In this document: positions 47,049 through 57,937 of the stretch, piece by piece
How the letters are laid out: each line of letters opens with the position of its first letter
How positions within the stretch are numbered: the first letter of the stretch is position 1
Assembly (NCBI GenBank): GCA_037957365.1
Contig: JARHVA010000006.1
Span: forward strand, 9,424,501-9,488,500
Length of the DNA: 64,000 nucleotides
Direction: 5' to 3'
Source: Torreya grandis
Taxonomy: Eukaryota > Streptophyta > Pinopsida > Cupressales > Taxaceae
The notes under the pieces: model-generated
Seen by the model: only the letters and a program-made list of their open reading frames with translations
Told to the model about the DNA's origin: nothing
Database searches by the model: none
Made by a program: the position numbers and the translations under genes

Positions 47049-47061
47049 CTCAGAGTCGCCA
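47049..47061 (-). promoter_or_regulatory. Possible primer binding site of the LARD-like element
   Basis: On the minus strand TGGCGACTCTGAG follows '...TTTTTAACA' plus TC, the usual LTR-end spacing. The TGGCGACTC start is shared by many plant gypsy primer sites. It lies 93 bp inside the LTR border defined by the target duplication, which is anomalous. Confidence 0.5.
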
Positions 47062-47156
47062 GATGTTAAAAATATTTGATTTGCTGTAACAGGACCAACA
47101 TCAATCCTGAGACCTTACTAAGTTGTAAAACTATGTCCCACTGGGCGTGTTAAAAC

Positions 47157-47338
47157 TGTTGATGTCAAAGATTGCACCCTTGGCAGGATGTCGAGCTCAT
47201 GCCTTCTCCTCGCAACTATGGAAACTCCCCTCTCGCTTGTGGAACTAGCGAAGCTGGAGGGCAGAGTCTCTAGATAAGGGCTAGCTCCCTTTGATGCATC
47301 ATGTTTATTCTAGCAAGTGAAAACATACATACATACAT

Positions 47339-47399
<61 letters not shown>

Positions 47400-49392
47400 A
47401 TGGGGGGGGATGAAAAGGGAGAAAGATACAGGAAAACAAACTACTCTAAAGAGGTGATGCACCAAAATAAGTCGACCTTCTCACATCCACTCTTTAAATC
47501 AGAGATACACATACATACACTTTAGACTTGGCAGAAGGACCAGGTTGCTAAAAATTGGTAGGGAGGCTTTCATGAAAACATAGAAAATACAGATTCACCA
47601 AGGTGCTGTGAAATACACACTGTAAGTAATTTCTTCTGTTCTACACTTCCAAATGTAGCTCTTCTCCTGTCAGCTACAGAGATGGCACCTTGTAGACAAC
47701 TGATATGCTGGTGTTGAACCTGTGAAAGCATCAAGAGATAATGACTGAACACAAACTAACACTCAAGACATACACATAAATATCTATCCAAGATAGAGGT
47801 AAAAATTTGTGTTTATTGATTCAGGTGGAAATTTTGCCAGGGCTACGCCTTACAAATGTGAAAGATGATTTCTCAAAATGACAAGTCCTCAATATATAGG
47901 AGAAGCAAAGGAGGCCTTTTTGGTGCCCCCTTTTACAAGTGGCCCATTTACATCCCCTCATTGGGAAGAGGAAAACACTGTTGCTGATGTCATCTTTCTA
48001 GAAGAGGCATGCTGGAACCATGCTGTATAATCACCAAATTTGACTTTGGCATTCGAGCATTAATGTGGAAACACAGGCTACCCTCTTTTTTGTAAACAAA
48101 TTGAGATTTGTCCCCTTTTAAATGCATGGGCCACGTCGTTCATTCTTTGCACCATTTGGGGATTATCAAGAAATAAATCACCTTCCCTTTGCCACCTAGA
48201 CTACTTTGTATCCTTCTACACCTTGTCTTTTCCCTATCTTGTCTCTTCTGGCTCCTTTGACCCTCAGGGGTGAACTTCTTAACAGGTCGCTGCATTTCTG
48301 GGCCTTCCATGGTTAGCACTCTTTCACTTTAAAAGCAAATGGCTATTTCATTTTATTAACTTTGATGGCCTTTGAGATGTCCTCGTTCCTATCAAAACGT
48401 CATTGGGTCCTTCACTGGCTTTTCCATGACTTTGTCTTCCTCGGCCTTCTCTACGGGCACTCTTTTGTCTTCCTTAGCACCTTCCCAAAGGGAAAGTGAC
48501 CCTCTAGCCTTTGAAAGTGCCCTTTGTATTTGGCTGAGAGTCCCCCATAAGGGAACCTACCCTTCGGGGTCCTTCGGTGGGTCCTTTTTTCCTTTGGATT
48601 GCCTCCTGGGCTCCCACAGACTTTGTTTGCGGACATTTCCCGTGGACTTTTGTCCACGGACAATTTTCTCGAGTCAGTCCTCCGCTTTGTATATTTTCTG
48701 CGGGCTTTTGTCTGCGGACATTTTTCTGTGGACAAAAAGTCCATGGAAATTCTCCCCAACCTCGACCTTTTGATTTGAGCTACACCTGAATTCCTTCAAA
48801 CTTTTTATCCGAAGGAATTCCTTCAGACAAAAAGTTTGAAGGAATTTGGGACTTAAACAAATTCGAACATAAACAATTTTAAACTTACCCGATCCTTTTC
48901 CTTTAAAGTGCCTGCCCTCCACTAGGGCATTTAAACTTGAAGACTACCCTCTGACCAATTGGGCATACCCTTGAACCAAGCCATTGAACCAAAAATGGTT
49001 CAATGGTTCAAGTGGTTCAACCATTGCGCGCCAATGAACCTGCCAAGTGAGCCGGCTGTTTAAACTAGGCCGATGAACCAAGTGTTGAACGAAAGGATTG
49101 AACCATCCGCTTGAACCGAACATTGAACCCCCCCCTTTGAACCATGCTCGTTGAACCAAGCTCGTTGAACCAAGCCATTGAACCAAAATTGGTTCAACGG
49201 TTCAATAGTTCAATGATGTTTAATCGAGATGTTTGAACCTGAAGATGGATGAACCAAGTGCCGATTGAACCAGGGATTGAACCAGGGCAAAGAACCATGT
49301 CATTGAACTTGTACAACCTAAAATTGACTGGTTTTGAAAAGCAAGGGAAGAAGGGGACCAAAAATTTTCCTGTTGGGCAAAATTGGTCAACA
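47157..49392 (-). repeat. Right LTR of the LARD-like element
   Basis: 2,236 bp, TGTTGATGTC...TTGGTCAACA. It carries the same microsatellite (47326-47411), hairpin cluster (48620-48850) and TTGAACC tract as the left copy. Confidence 0.9.
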
Positions 49393-49397
49393 TTACT

Positions 49398-51849
49398 AGT
49401 ATGTGCATTATTCATTTTAACAAGATCCATTATTGCACCCTTGGTTTGAGCCATGCTCTCTCTATTTTTTGAGTTGGAATGTTTAGTTTATCATAATCCT
49501 CAATAGATTTTAGACACTTAGAAAACCCCTAAACATTTGTAAACAATTCTAAAAAAACCCTAAAAATAATAAATTCATGAAAATTAGCTTAGAATTTCCA
49601 CGAGAGATATAAAACCATCAAAATTTTTGGGTCAGGTTTCTTGTTTGTTCAATTTAGTTTTAGACCACCTTGGTCTTTTCCCTCCCATTTTTAGAAGAAC
49701 TACATCATCCTGAGGTCTGCACAGACTATATAGGCAACACTTAGATACACGTGGTATCTCAGGTTAGCTCGGTTACACTTTATTTTCTATTTCACCTTGA
49801 GGATTTGGGGACTCCTAGCTATTTCATAAGTAACCACTTGTATTTTAGTTTCCCTCTCCTTTTTTATCTCATTTTACACTCTCACCATTTTGTGATACTT
49901 TTGTGTGCATTATTCATTTGCATAAGATCCATTCTTGCACTCTTGGTTATTCTTATACTTTTGCCAGTTTGTGAGATTTTTCTATTTTCCAACCTTAGAT
50001 GTATAAACACTTTGAATTCCCAATTCAATTCATTCATGCCTATTCATCTCTTATTTTTAGTTTAGTTTTACCCTAAACCATACTCTCTTTTTCATGCACT
50101 CACCATTTTTTGAGACCATTCTCATCTTCCACTACACATAAATCTTGTTTCTTTATCATCAATTTTCTTCTATCTCATATCCTGAAAGAACTACATTTGG
50201 TCTAAAGTTCATGTTAGATCTCGCATCTATGGAACTATATAAGCAATGTCCACTTGCCTTGTACATCTAGAGTCATCTTGGCTACCCATTCCTTTTCTTC
50301 TCTTCCCCCATTTTTTTGGTTTGTTCCATTACCTCCTATAACCTAAGTGTAATTTCTATTTGTTTTATGTCATTGTTTCCCTATCACCTAGTGGAAACTT
50401 TGTGTCCATTGTTCTTATTTCATTATACCAATTTCATTATCACTTAGTTAGGGATCACCCTATCATAGAGCATAACACCTTTATTAAATATGCATGAATA
50501 ATTTGTTTTCTGTCTGCACTAACATTGTGATTAACCATTGTTTGTGTTTGTTTATTTGTATGTGCTTAGAATAATTTACTTATGGCATTTTTCTTTGCTT
50601 TGATTTGTTTAGTTGTTTTTATTCTCTTCATTTATTTTTATTAGTGTTTTGTTGTCTTTTATATTTTATTTATTTACTATTGTTTTGTTGTTTGTCCATT
50701 TTTATTGGTGTTTTTTTGTTTGTTTCTTAGTGTTTTGTTGTGCCTTCATTTATTTTTATGATTATTTTGTTATGTCTTTATTTATTTTTCTTAGTGTTTT
50801 GTTGTGTCTTTCTTCTTGTCTTTTGTTTTACTATTTTGTCTTATTTATTATGTTATTTTGTTTTTAGTGTTGTGTTTGGATACATTTCATAAGCATTTTG
50901 AGTCTGACCTTGACTTGGGATTGACCTATTTACATTTATATTTAAATTGTTTTGTTATTTGTTGGTTTCTCAAGTACATCTTGTTAATATGTGGGTCGTG
51001 ATTATTTATATCTTGATTCCAGATTATTTAATAATTTTTTCTTGCTTTGTTTTTATTTGTTTGTTTTTAAGTACATTCTTGTTCTTACTTAACTCTTGAT
51101 AGTTCATATCTTGATTTTAAGTTAGGTTACATTGTTGTATTTTATCTTCTTTTTATAATTTTATTTTCTTTGTTTTTTGTTTAAACATAAATAGTTGTAA
51201 TTCTGGTTTTGATAGTTTTTATCATTATATTTAGTTATAAATATTCAAATTTGAATTGGTCAATTGCAAATGAAATACAGTGTTATTATAAGTAATTCAT
51301 ACTTATGATGCATAATTTCATTTTGTTAAATTAAACACCAAGTGCTCCAAAGTTCAAAAGTCAATGTAGCACTGAAGAACGTCTCTGAACACACCATCCC
51401 ACATATCCAATACCTGAATAGGATATACAAAAACCAAACACTAAAAACAAACAAGACTCTTTATGCAAGACATGCATCTCTTGGCATACACATTGAGTCT
51501 AGCCAACTATTTTTATGATTAATTTAGGATGTGCATCTCCTAAATTATCCTCTATCATCTAGTCATACATGGAATAAAAGAATAAATACATCAACATCCA
51601 TATGCTAACTAAGGAAGTACATCTCCTAAAACTAACATATATCATTGTATCACAATAAGAGACACATCAATGTAAACATCATGTGACACAAAATTATATT
51701 AAGAGTCTATGTACAAGCAGTAATAAGACAAAAATGAATGTCATATATGTCTCAAAATAATGTTTTATACATCACAGGCATATCTATGTATCTCATAATG
51801 TAAAATAGGAGAGCTACAAAAATCAGCTCTGGTCATGGCCCTCCCTAGG
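49398..51849 (+). other. Tat 3' region, continued
   Basis: Non-coding. Phrases such as 'ctctcaccattttgtga' and 'gcattattcattt...aagatccatt' recur at 49400-49470 and 49880-49990. Two versions of 'gaactacat...actatataggcaa...acttagatacac/ccttgtacatc' lie at 49695-49775 and 50200-50290. 50200-51300 matches, in reverse complement, about 58930-59940 of the minus-strand Tat element. 50590-50880 is a T-rich tract (TTTATTTTTA, GTGTTTTGTTGT) whose open frames are low-complexity. Confidence 0.6.
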
Positions 51850-53935
51850 GGGACTTTGCTAAAAAATTTTACCCATGCCTAATGGTAGAGATGGTAGTGG
51901 GCATGGCGGTAGAGGCCCCATGATTACTCATTATGTTGATGGTTGTGTCATTGACCACTCTGACTTGGTAGCATGTCTACACTTAGAGGTCTGGCTAGTC
52001 CATTAGGATCTCATGTAATCTCTTTATGAAGGTGTTCTCCTCTCCATAGGGATTGCCACCTCATATAACCATTACCAGTAAAAGATCTCATCCTTCTCAC
52101 ATAAGACATCATCCTTCATGTGTAAGGAATCATCCTTGGCTAAAACCATATAAGCCAAGGCTCTAGTTGATCTTGAACCAGTATTTATGTCGACTTGTCG
52201 AGGCTCATCTCATTCCTCTATTAACCTCTGTACTTGGGTAGCCAATCTCTCCCTATCCACCTAAGAAAATTTTCACTCACCAACCACTATCAAAATATCC
52301 ATGTCTCATGTAGCTAGCTAAGCCTGAATCCCTATCAACTGAGCCACCTACCCCCTTAGAGTACCAATCTCTACATCTTAGGTTGTAATAAGCCCCTATA
52401 GCCTAGTGGTCTTCCCTTGTGTTATAGCCAAATATTCCTACAATCTAATTATAGTGCTTTGTAACCCTACAATATCTGAAAGGCATGTAGTGATATGTTG
52501 TTATAGCCTATCTATTAATGTTTAGTCCTCTACAAACCTCCCTATACCAGAGGACCCTACCTCTCCTAAACCTATACCTATGACTATCTTAGAGGTCCCA
52601 ACCTCTCCTTCATTTATACCATGACCCTCATTACCACCTAGGGCATCCCTTATCTCAACATCATGTCTATCCAAATCAACCATCTCTATATCATCTAATG
52701 GATCATGTTATATTTGATTATGGACTACCTAAAATGTAATGGCATTAGTATCATTTGTTGTACTAACACCTGAGCCTGTCATTGTCTTGGGACATGACCC
52801 TGGTCTTTCCTAAGCCTCACCGATCTCAAGTATAAAATTGGCTACTATGATAATGGCCTAGTAAATTAGACCAATCTAATCCTAGCCCACCATGCTACAT
52901 AAGCCTCTATAACCCCCAAAACTATAACCCCTTTGACATAATCCCATAACATGTGTAGAACCCTGATATAGTCCAAAAATGCCTTAGTCCTTGGCACTGG
53001 TAGCCCCCACCCTCATATCTCCCTAGTCACATGTGCAAAATAATGGGGACCATCTAAGATATCCTACTAAATGTTAAATTATTGTAGGACTCGATATGAC
53101 CTATATCGATCTACCACATAATCGTGACAACATGTAATATAGCATGAAGTGATCATGTAATTGAACATGAATAAGTCCTCAACCCAAAACCAATAAGTCA
53201 TTATATAGTGGCACCAAATAAAATATTTGTCTTCCATCTCATCTATAGTTTATCAATAATAAGGCAAGTCTCCTAGATGGACCTATAAACATGGTCCTAT
53301 TAAATGCCATCTAAAATCCAATATATCCTCTAGTTCTCTATGATATCTCAGCCCTACTGGATGTTTAGTGGCAATGTGCTCCCAAGCCTAGACCTAGAAA
53401 AGTGTAATGTAACCAATGGTGTGCCCTCCCTAATACGTTATCATGTGTAAATATCTATATAACTGGGCCAAGATGATCGACCCCCATACAAACTATGTCA
53501 AGTGGTCAAACATCTCCTGGACCACTCTGATCAATCCAAGAGGGAAGAACCATCCAATCTTGTCAAGCATCATGAGGTCACTGATAAGATCCATCAATAT
53601 AACTACCTCTAGGGGAATTATCCCCTATCCTAATCCTTCATCATTAGAGGTCAATCCAAGTCCTCTAATGCATCTATGTCAATGCTACCATCTATAATAT
53701 CTAGGTCAACTATAATATGCATCTATACTTATTACATACAATGCACATTCCCTAATGTAATCGTGACTTTCCCAATTGGAAATGAAATGTAGAGGGATTT
53801 GAGTACCACCTTTATGTAAGTATTGATAAGTATGCCCTATCTATGTGAATAATTGGTAGCTGTGCCAGGTGATATAGCTCCACTCCCTCAAAGACACCCA
53901 TGAGCTTGTCTACCTAAATCCCCTATCATTGAAGA
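51850..53935 (-). pseudogene. Antisense plant-mobile-domain (PMD) ORF in the Tat 3' region
   Basis: On the minus strand a broken frame starts near 53935 with ELYHLAQLPIIHIDRAYLSIL, WYSNPSTFHFQLGK and GKVTITLGNV. It continues with DKIGWFFPLG, GSIILAQLYRYLHM (about 53480-53430), VQAWEHIATKHPVGLRYH (53400-53340) and YVAWWA near 52890. This is the order of the plant mobile domain, also called aminotransferase-like PMD: W-R-P/S-x-T-H-T-F-H, G-E-x-T-V-T-L-x-D-V, A-W-G-x-x-x-L-A-x-L-Y-R, L-Q-x-W-A-Y-E-H-x. The C-terminal third (52500-51900) is coiled-coil-like (DIVGLQSTIIRL, RERLATQVQRLIEE). Stops are frequent, mostly TAG or TGA, with some frameshifts. PMD proteins include plant silencing factors and transposon-borne copies; the role here is unknown. 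Confidence 0.68.
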
Positions 53936-55119
53936 ACTCATGATTGTTACTCCCATGATGTGATCACTCTAACTTGTTCTTATAAATCAAACATAGGGAA
54001 TCAGATCAATTATTTTTCCTTTCACTAATCCAATCTACCTTAATTCTTTTAATTTTGGGCCTAGCCTAATCATCTATGGGGTCCACTCTCTTCTTCTAAT
54101 TTTGTGCTCGAGTTAATCTCCTATGCGCCCCTTTTGCCCTTCTTCTACAGACCTCATCAATTTCTCAACTATCTTACTGTTTCATAGGGTGACTTTTCTA
54201 ATCAATAGGGCAATTCTACAATTTTTATCACTCTCACTAAAACAAAATGAATTCTCACCATTTCATAGGGAAATATCATTATTATTAGTGACATCACTAT
54301 TTGACTAGGAAAAATCACCATTTGACCAATGATTTCTACCCAAATATATGAGTTCATTGATGAAGTGGTGAACTCGCCATTCCAACTCATGACCCTGCTA
54401 AAAGAATGGTGAATTTGATGTTCTCAATGGTGATCTTGATATTCTTGATGGCAACATCACCAATTTCAAATTTGGGTAATCAATGGGATCACCAAGGTTT
54501 GAAATTCCTAGTAGTAATAAATACAATAAATACAAAAATTAAATACCAAAAAAGGTACCTACCAATGGTTTGATCCTTGGTGGTCTCTGTACTCTCGCAC
54601 ACACTCTCTAAGGTGATGGTGGTGTGGGATATTGACCATCTTTCTTAGCTCTCTCATGTGTAAATCTCAAAGCTCTAAATTACTATATACAGGGGTGAAA
54701 ATGAACTATTGTTACCCCCCAAGGGTCAAAATATAGTAAAATTTTCAAAATTTCACCCCTTGGGCATATAGTTGCTCCATTTCATCTTTCTTGGGATATT
54801 GTTTTAGCCTCGTTTATCTAGTTTTCCTCTCACTTTCTTCTAATTACTTTGTTTTTTATCCTTGTTTATTTAAATTAACATGATTATTATTTCTTCTGAT
54901 CAAGACCCAACTCGTCAAAAATAATTTTTTTCATCCTCCCCTTGAGGGGGCATCATAGGCTGCCCAAATGCTATTTGGGGCATTTTCATATCCTTATTTT
55001 TCCATGATTCATGAAAAATTTAACAAAAAATGGGAATGATTTTATTTATTCTAATTATAACGACCTTTTTATTCTTTAAAAAAAAATTCTTTGAGTAAAT
55101 ATTTCACCACACCTTCTCA
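53936..55119 (+). other. End of the Tat 3' region
   Basis: Non-coding. Many 'tcaccattt' and 'gatgaa' words between 54150 and 54500; two short open frames there (54123-54308 plus, 54202-54390 minus) are low-complexity. No gene supported. Confidence 0.5.
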
Positions 55120-55132
55120 AATAGGGTAAAAA
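55120..55132 (+). promoter_or_regulatory. Polypurine tract of the Tat element
   Basis: AATAGGGTAAAAA directly before the TGTAGAAATCC start of the LTR. The minus-strand Tat element has AAATAGGGGCAAAA at the same place (57924-57937). Confidence 0.75.
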
Positions 55133-56282
55133 TGTAGAAATCCAATTCCTATCATTATTGTGCTAAAATTGTCAGTATAAATGATATTCTGTGACAACAC
55201 ACAGTCTAGACTAAAATTTCTAAAACACTCCAAATCACTCAAACTTATCACGTATAAGTGTTGATTTATGCTAATATATCCTTGAATGGGGTAATGCATT
55301 TTATGTGATTATTATCTTTTCTTTAATCATTTCAAGTTAAATCATGACCATGTAAAATGACATCTTGGACCACTAAATTCTTCTAATTTGACAACACACA
55401 TCACATGCACATGTTATTTCACATGGATAATACCCTAACTAGGGTATCATCCTATACATAAGTGACACCTTATTATACTTTAGTTAAATTATGACTCAAT
55501 AAAATGACATTTCTGACTAAGTTGATTAAATGTGCAATAGATTTCCAAAGAATTATAGAAAACTAAGCAAATTCACTAAGGCAAATCAAAACCAAATTAG
55601 AAGTCTAAGTGAAAATTCCATGAAGTTGTTGAATATCTATTTATTGTAAATTCATTATTCAATTCTACATCATCCCATGACATCATCATAAATTTGTCAT
55701 CCATAAGCCATTAATGGGATAAATACAAGAATTAGAATCTCCCATGCCTCATCAATACCCCATTCTTCCAAATATTAATGATAATATTTATTGCTTATCT
55801 CTCCAAAATTTAATTAGTCCATGACCACACATCTTGATCTCAAGATAGATGGTCATAGTTGATCTTAAACAATCTCAAAAAGCGATAAATAAGAGAGCCA
55901 GGAACACCAGTTTTTAAGATCTAGTTACACAAACTTAATATGCATAAATTTATATAGAGAAGCTTCATTAATTCACCCAATTAGACCAAATTTAAGAACC
56001 TAAGCCATTGGTTAACTAAGGATGATGGAGGCTCATGGTATACCTCATTGACAAAGACTTGGAGTACCAAATTTGCGGAAAAGCTCACTTTTAGACTGCT
56101 TTTGAGGGATAATAGCTACTTGGAAGGTATAACATCATCTTGCTATCATAATTAGTTATTTTAATTCATTATCACTACCCCTTGAAGTATTAGGCTTAAT
56201 AAGTTAGTTCTTTATGCTTATCTTGGACATTTCTTAACTAATGCATGATCTAACCTATTTTTTAATCCTATTCTACACTTCA
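55133..56282 (+). repeat. Tat LTR, copy 2 (3' LTR)
   Basis: TGTAGAAATCC...CTACACTTCA, aligned along its length with 2494-3653. A TATA-like GATAAATAA lies near 55883. Homology to copy 1 stops within a few bases of 56282. Confidence 0.82.
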
Positions 56283-56724
56283 ATGCGAGATATTCTCTAA
56301 AAGGATTAGTATAAATACAAGATTATAGATTATATTTTATGATTATATATCACCTCACTCTTTACACTTGGAAAACTCAAACCTTGGTTGTTCCTCTTAG
56401 TTATTTACCTTTCCTACTTTCATAAGTCTCGCATATACCCTATCTTTGTGTGCCTTAGCCTATATATCTTAGTCTAGCCAGTCTTATGTTGATTACCCAG
56501 GGCTTCTATCTTGCCCAAAATGCTTAAAATATATTTATCTATCATCTCTACAAGTTCTAAACCTATACCTATTCTCCTAATCACTGGACACTATTATCTA
56601 TGTTAGATAGTAATGTCAACATTATTGTCCTACCCCGATGCAAGTGTCTAATGCCCTAAAGTTATCTAATTTGAAAATGAAATGTATCCTAATGGTCAAC
56701 CTAAATGATTTATATAGAGTGGAT
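56283..56724. other. Non-coding block (B2) homologous to 2110-2493
   Basis: Same-orientation homology to the block upstream of LTR copy 1, as described there. It ends exactly where the minus-strand Tat LTR begins, so that element appears to have inserted at its edge. No gene. Confidence 0.6.
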
Positions 56725-57923
56725 TGTAATATTTTATTATTCAATATAATAAAGATAAATTTATAAAGAAAATAAACGTATCAAGCCAAACTATTCATGT
56801 AGGGGTGGGTAATGACAATAAATAACAAAATGAAAGAAAAAAATACTAGTTACCTTCCCAAATCGATTTCATCACCCAAGATTGGCTCCAAACATGTTAT
56901 CCCCTTGATCAAGAATTCTTGTCTTTGTCAATAATGATGGAAAAACTTGTCCAATGTCTCAAAAATAATTTGTAAAACCTAGGCTCAAACTAGAAGGAAT
57001 CTCTAATCTAGCATATCAATGAAGATTACCCAAATGCAAATAACATAATAATCAAAACACAAATTAATTTTGGAGAGATTTTATAATTATAAGTCTACAT
57101 AATTTAATCCTAAAAATGATGTTCAAGGCCTTTCTATTTATAGATTTTTGAGATTGGCCAGAATGAATTGTGACCGTCCATCTTGAGATCAAGATGTGTG
57201 GCCAAGAATCCTTTCAATTTTGGAGGCTAAAATCCACATATTCCCTCATAACTATATGGAAAGAAGGGGAATTAATGAGACATGGGAGGCATTAATGAGG
57301 CATATGAGGCCATGATTTAGATATTTTATGCATTTATGGCCTAGGGATGCCTTTTTAAGAAATGATGTCATTAGGTGATGCAATTAATAGAAATCAATTC
57401 CCAAAAATAAATATTCAATAACCTCCATGGAAAATTCACTTAATCTCTTGATTTGAATTAATTAGATTTAAACAAGATTTATCCATATTTGTGTAATTCT
57501 TTGGAAATTGGCCCTCATTTAATAAAAAATGATCAGAAAGTCATAATACTGGGTCATAATTTGACTCAAGAAGAATTGGAAGGTAATGTTAGATGCGTTG
57601 GAACCATATTCCCATTTAGAATGTTTCCAACATAGAATAATAAAGGTATGTGATATGTACTAATGAATTAAAAGAACATAGTGATCCAGAGCACAAAAAG
57701 GCAAAATTATCATTTTGACTTGAAATGAATTGATCAAAGTTAGGAATCACATAAAATGCATTTTCCCATTTAGGGATAATTTGGCCTAAATCAACACTTG
57801 TAAATGACAATTTTGAACCACTTAGGGTGTTTTAGTGATTTTGAACTAATTTGGGCATTTGAGTGCAATTCAAGTAAGATTGACAATTTCAACACAAATA
57901 GTGTTAGGCATTAGATGTCTACA
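56725..57923 (-). repeat. Tat LTR, copy 3 (3' LTR of the minus-strand element)
   Basis: Minus strand starts TGTAGACATCTAATGCC and ends AATATTACA. The first two thirds align with the other Tat LTRs (for example 'atcttgatctcaagatgga', 'tataaatagaaaggcc'); the last third is divergent. TATA box TATAAATAG at 57134-57142 (minus). The left end at 56725 is inferred from TG/CA. Confidence 0.78.
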
Positions 57924-57937
57924 TTTTGCCCCTATTT
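57924..57937 (-). promoter_or_regulatory. Polypurine tract of the minus-strand Tat element
   Basis: AAATAGGGGCAAAA on the minus strand, abutting the LTR start. Confidence 0.78.

Larger units (their letters stand above)
42490..49392 (-). mobile_element. Large non-autonomous LTR retrotransposon (LARD-like), target duplication TTACT
   Basis: Direct repeats 42490-44684 and 47157-49392 carry TGTTGAC...GTCAACA ends. TTACT flanks both sides (42485-42489, 49393-49397). The 2.5-kb interior has no gag-pol domain but holds a long minus-strand reading frame. Orientation is most likely minus: a TGGCGACTC-type primer site lies ahead of that frame, and in minus sense the LTR has TATATATTG near 43232 followed by AATAAA near 43160. 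A primer-like TTGGTGACTCACAGGGG just after the left LTR would argue for plus, so orientation is not certain. Confidence 0.85.
33951..56282 (+). mobile_element. Ty3/gypsy Tat-lineage element (gag-pol, long 3' region, 3' LTR)
   Basis: Degenerate gag, protease, RT, RNase H, archaeal-type RNase H and integrase run from about 34.3 to 41.4 kb. A very long 3' region follows, interrupted by the element at 42490-49392, then a purine tract and LTR at 55133. The second RNase H and the C-x2-H...GHAI...C zinc knuckle are Tat hallmarks. The 5' end is probably the LTR at 2494-3653, separated from gag by three nested insertions; removing all insertions would leave roughly 20 kb, within the range of the Ogre branch of Tat. 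That joining is inference. Confidence 0.7.

Noticed and set aside
47301..47525. Open frame encoding a His-Thr repeat protein
   Set aside because: It is a translation of the (CA)n/(CATA)n microsatellite in an LTR; no start context or conservation supports a gene.
48960..49315. tRNA gene suggested by GGTTCAA words
   Set aside because: No cloverleaf, no A box and no CCA-adjacent acceptor pairing; the words are a dispersed array in an LTR.
50613..51001. Phe/Leu-rich hydrophobic ORFs resembling membrane proteins
   Set aside because: They come from a T-rich repetitive tract (TTTATTTTTA, GTGTTTTGTTG) in the Tat 3' region; low complexity explains the hydrophobicity.
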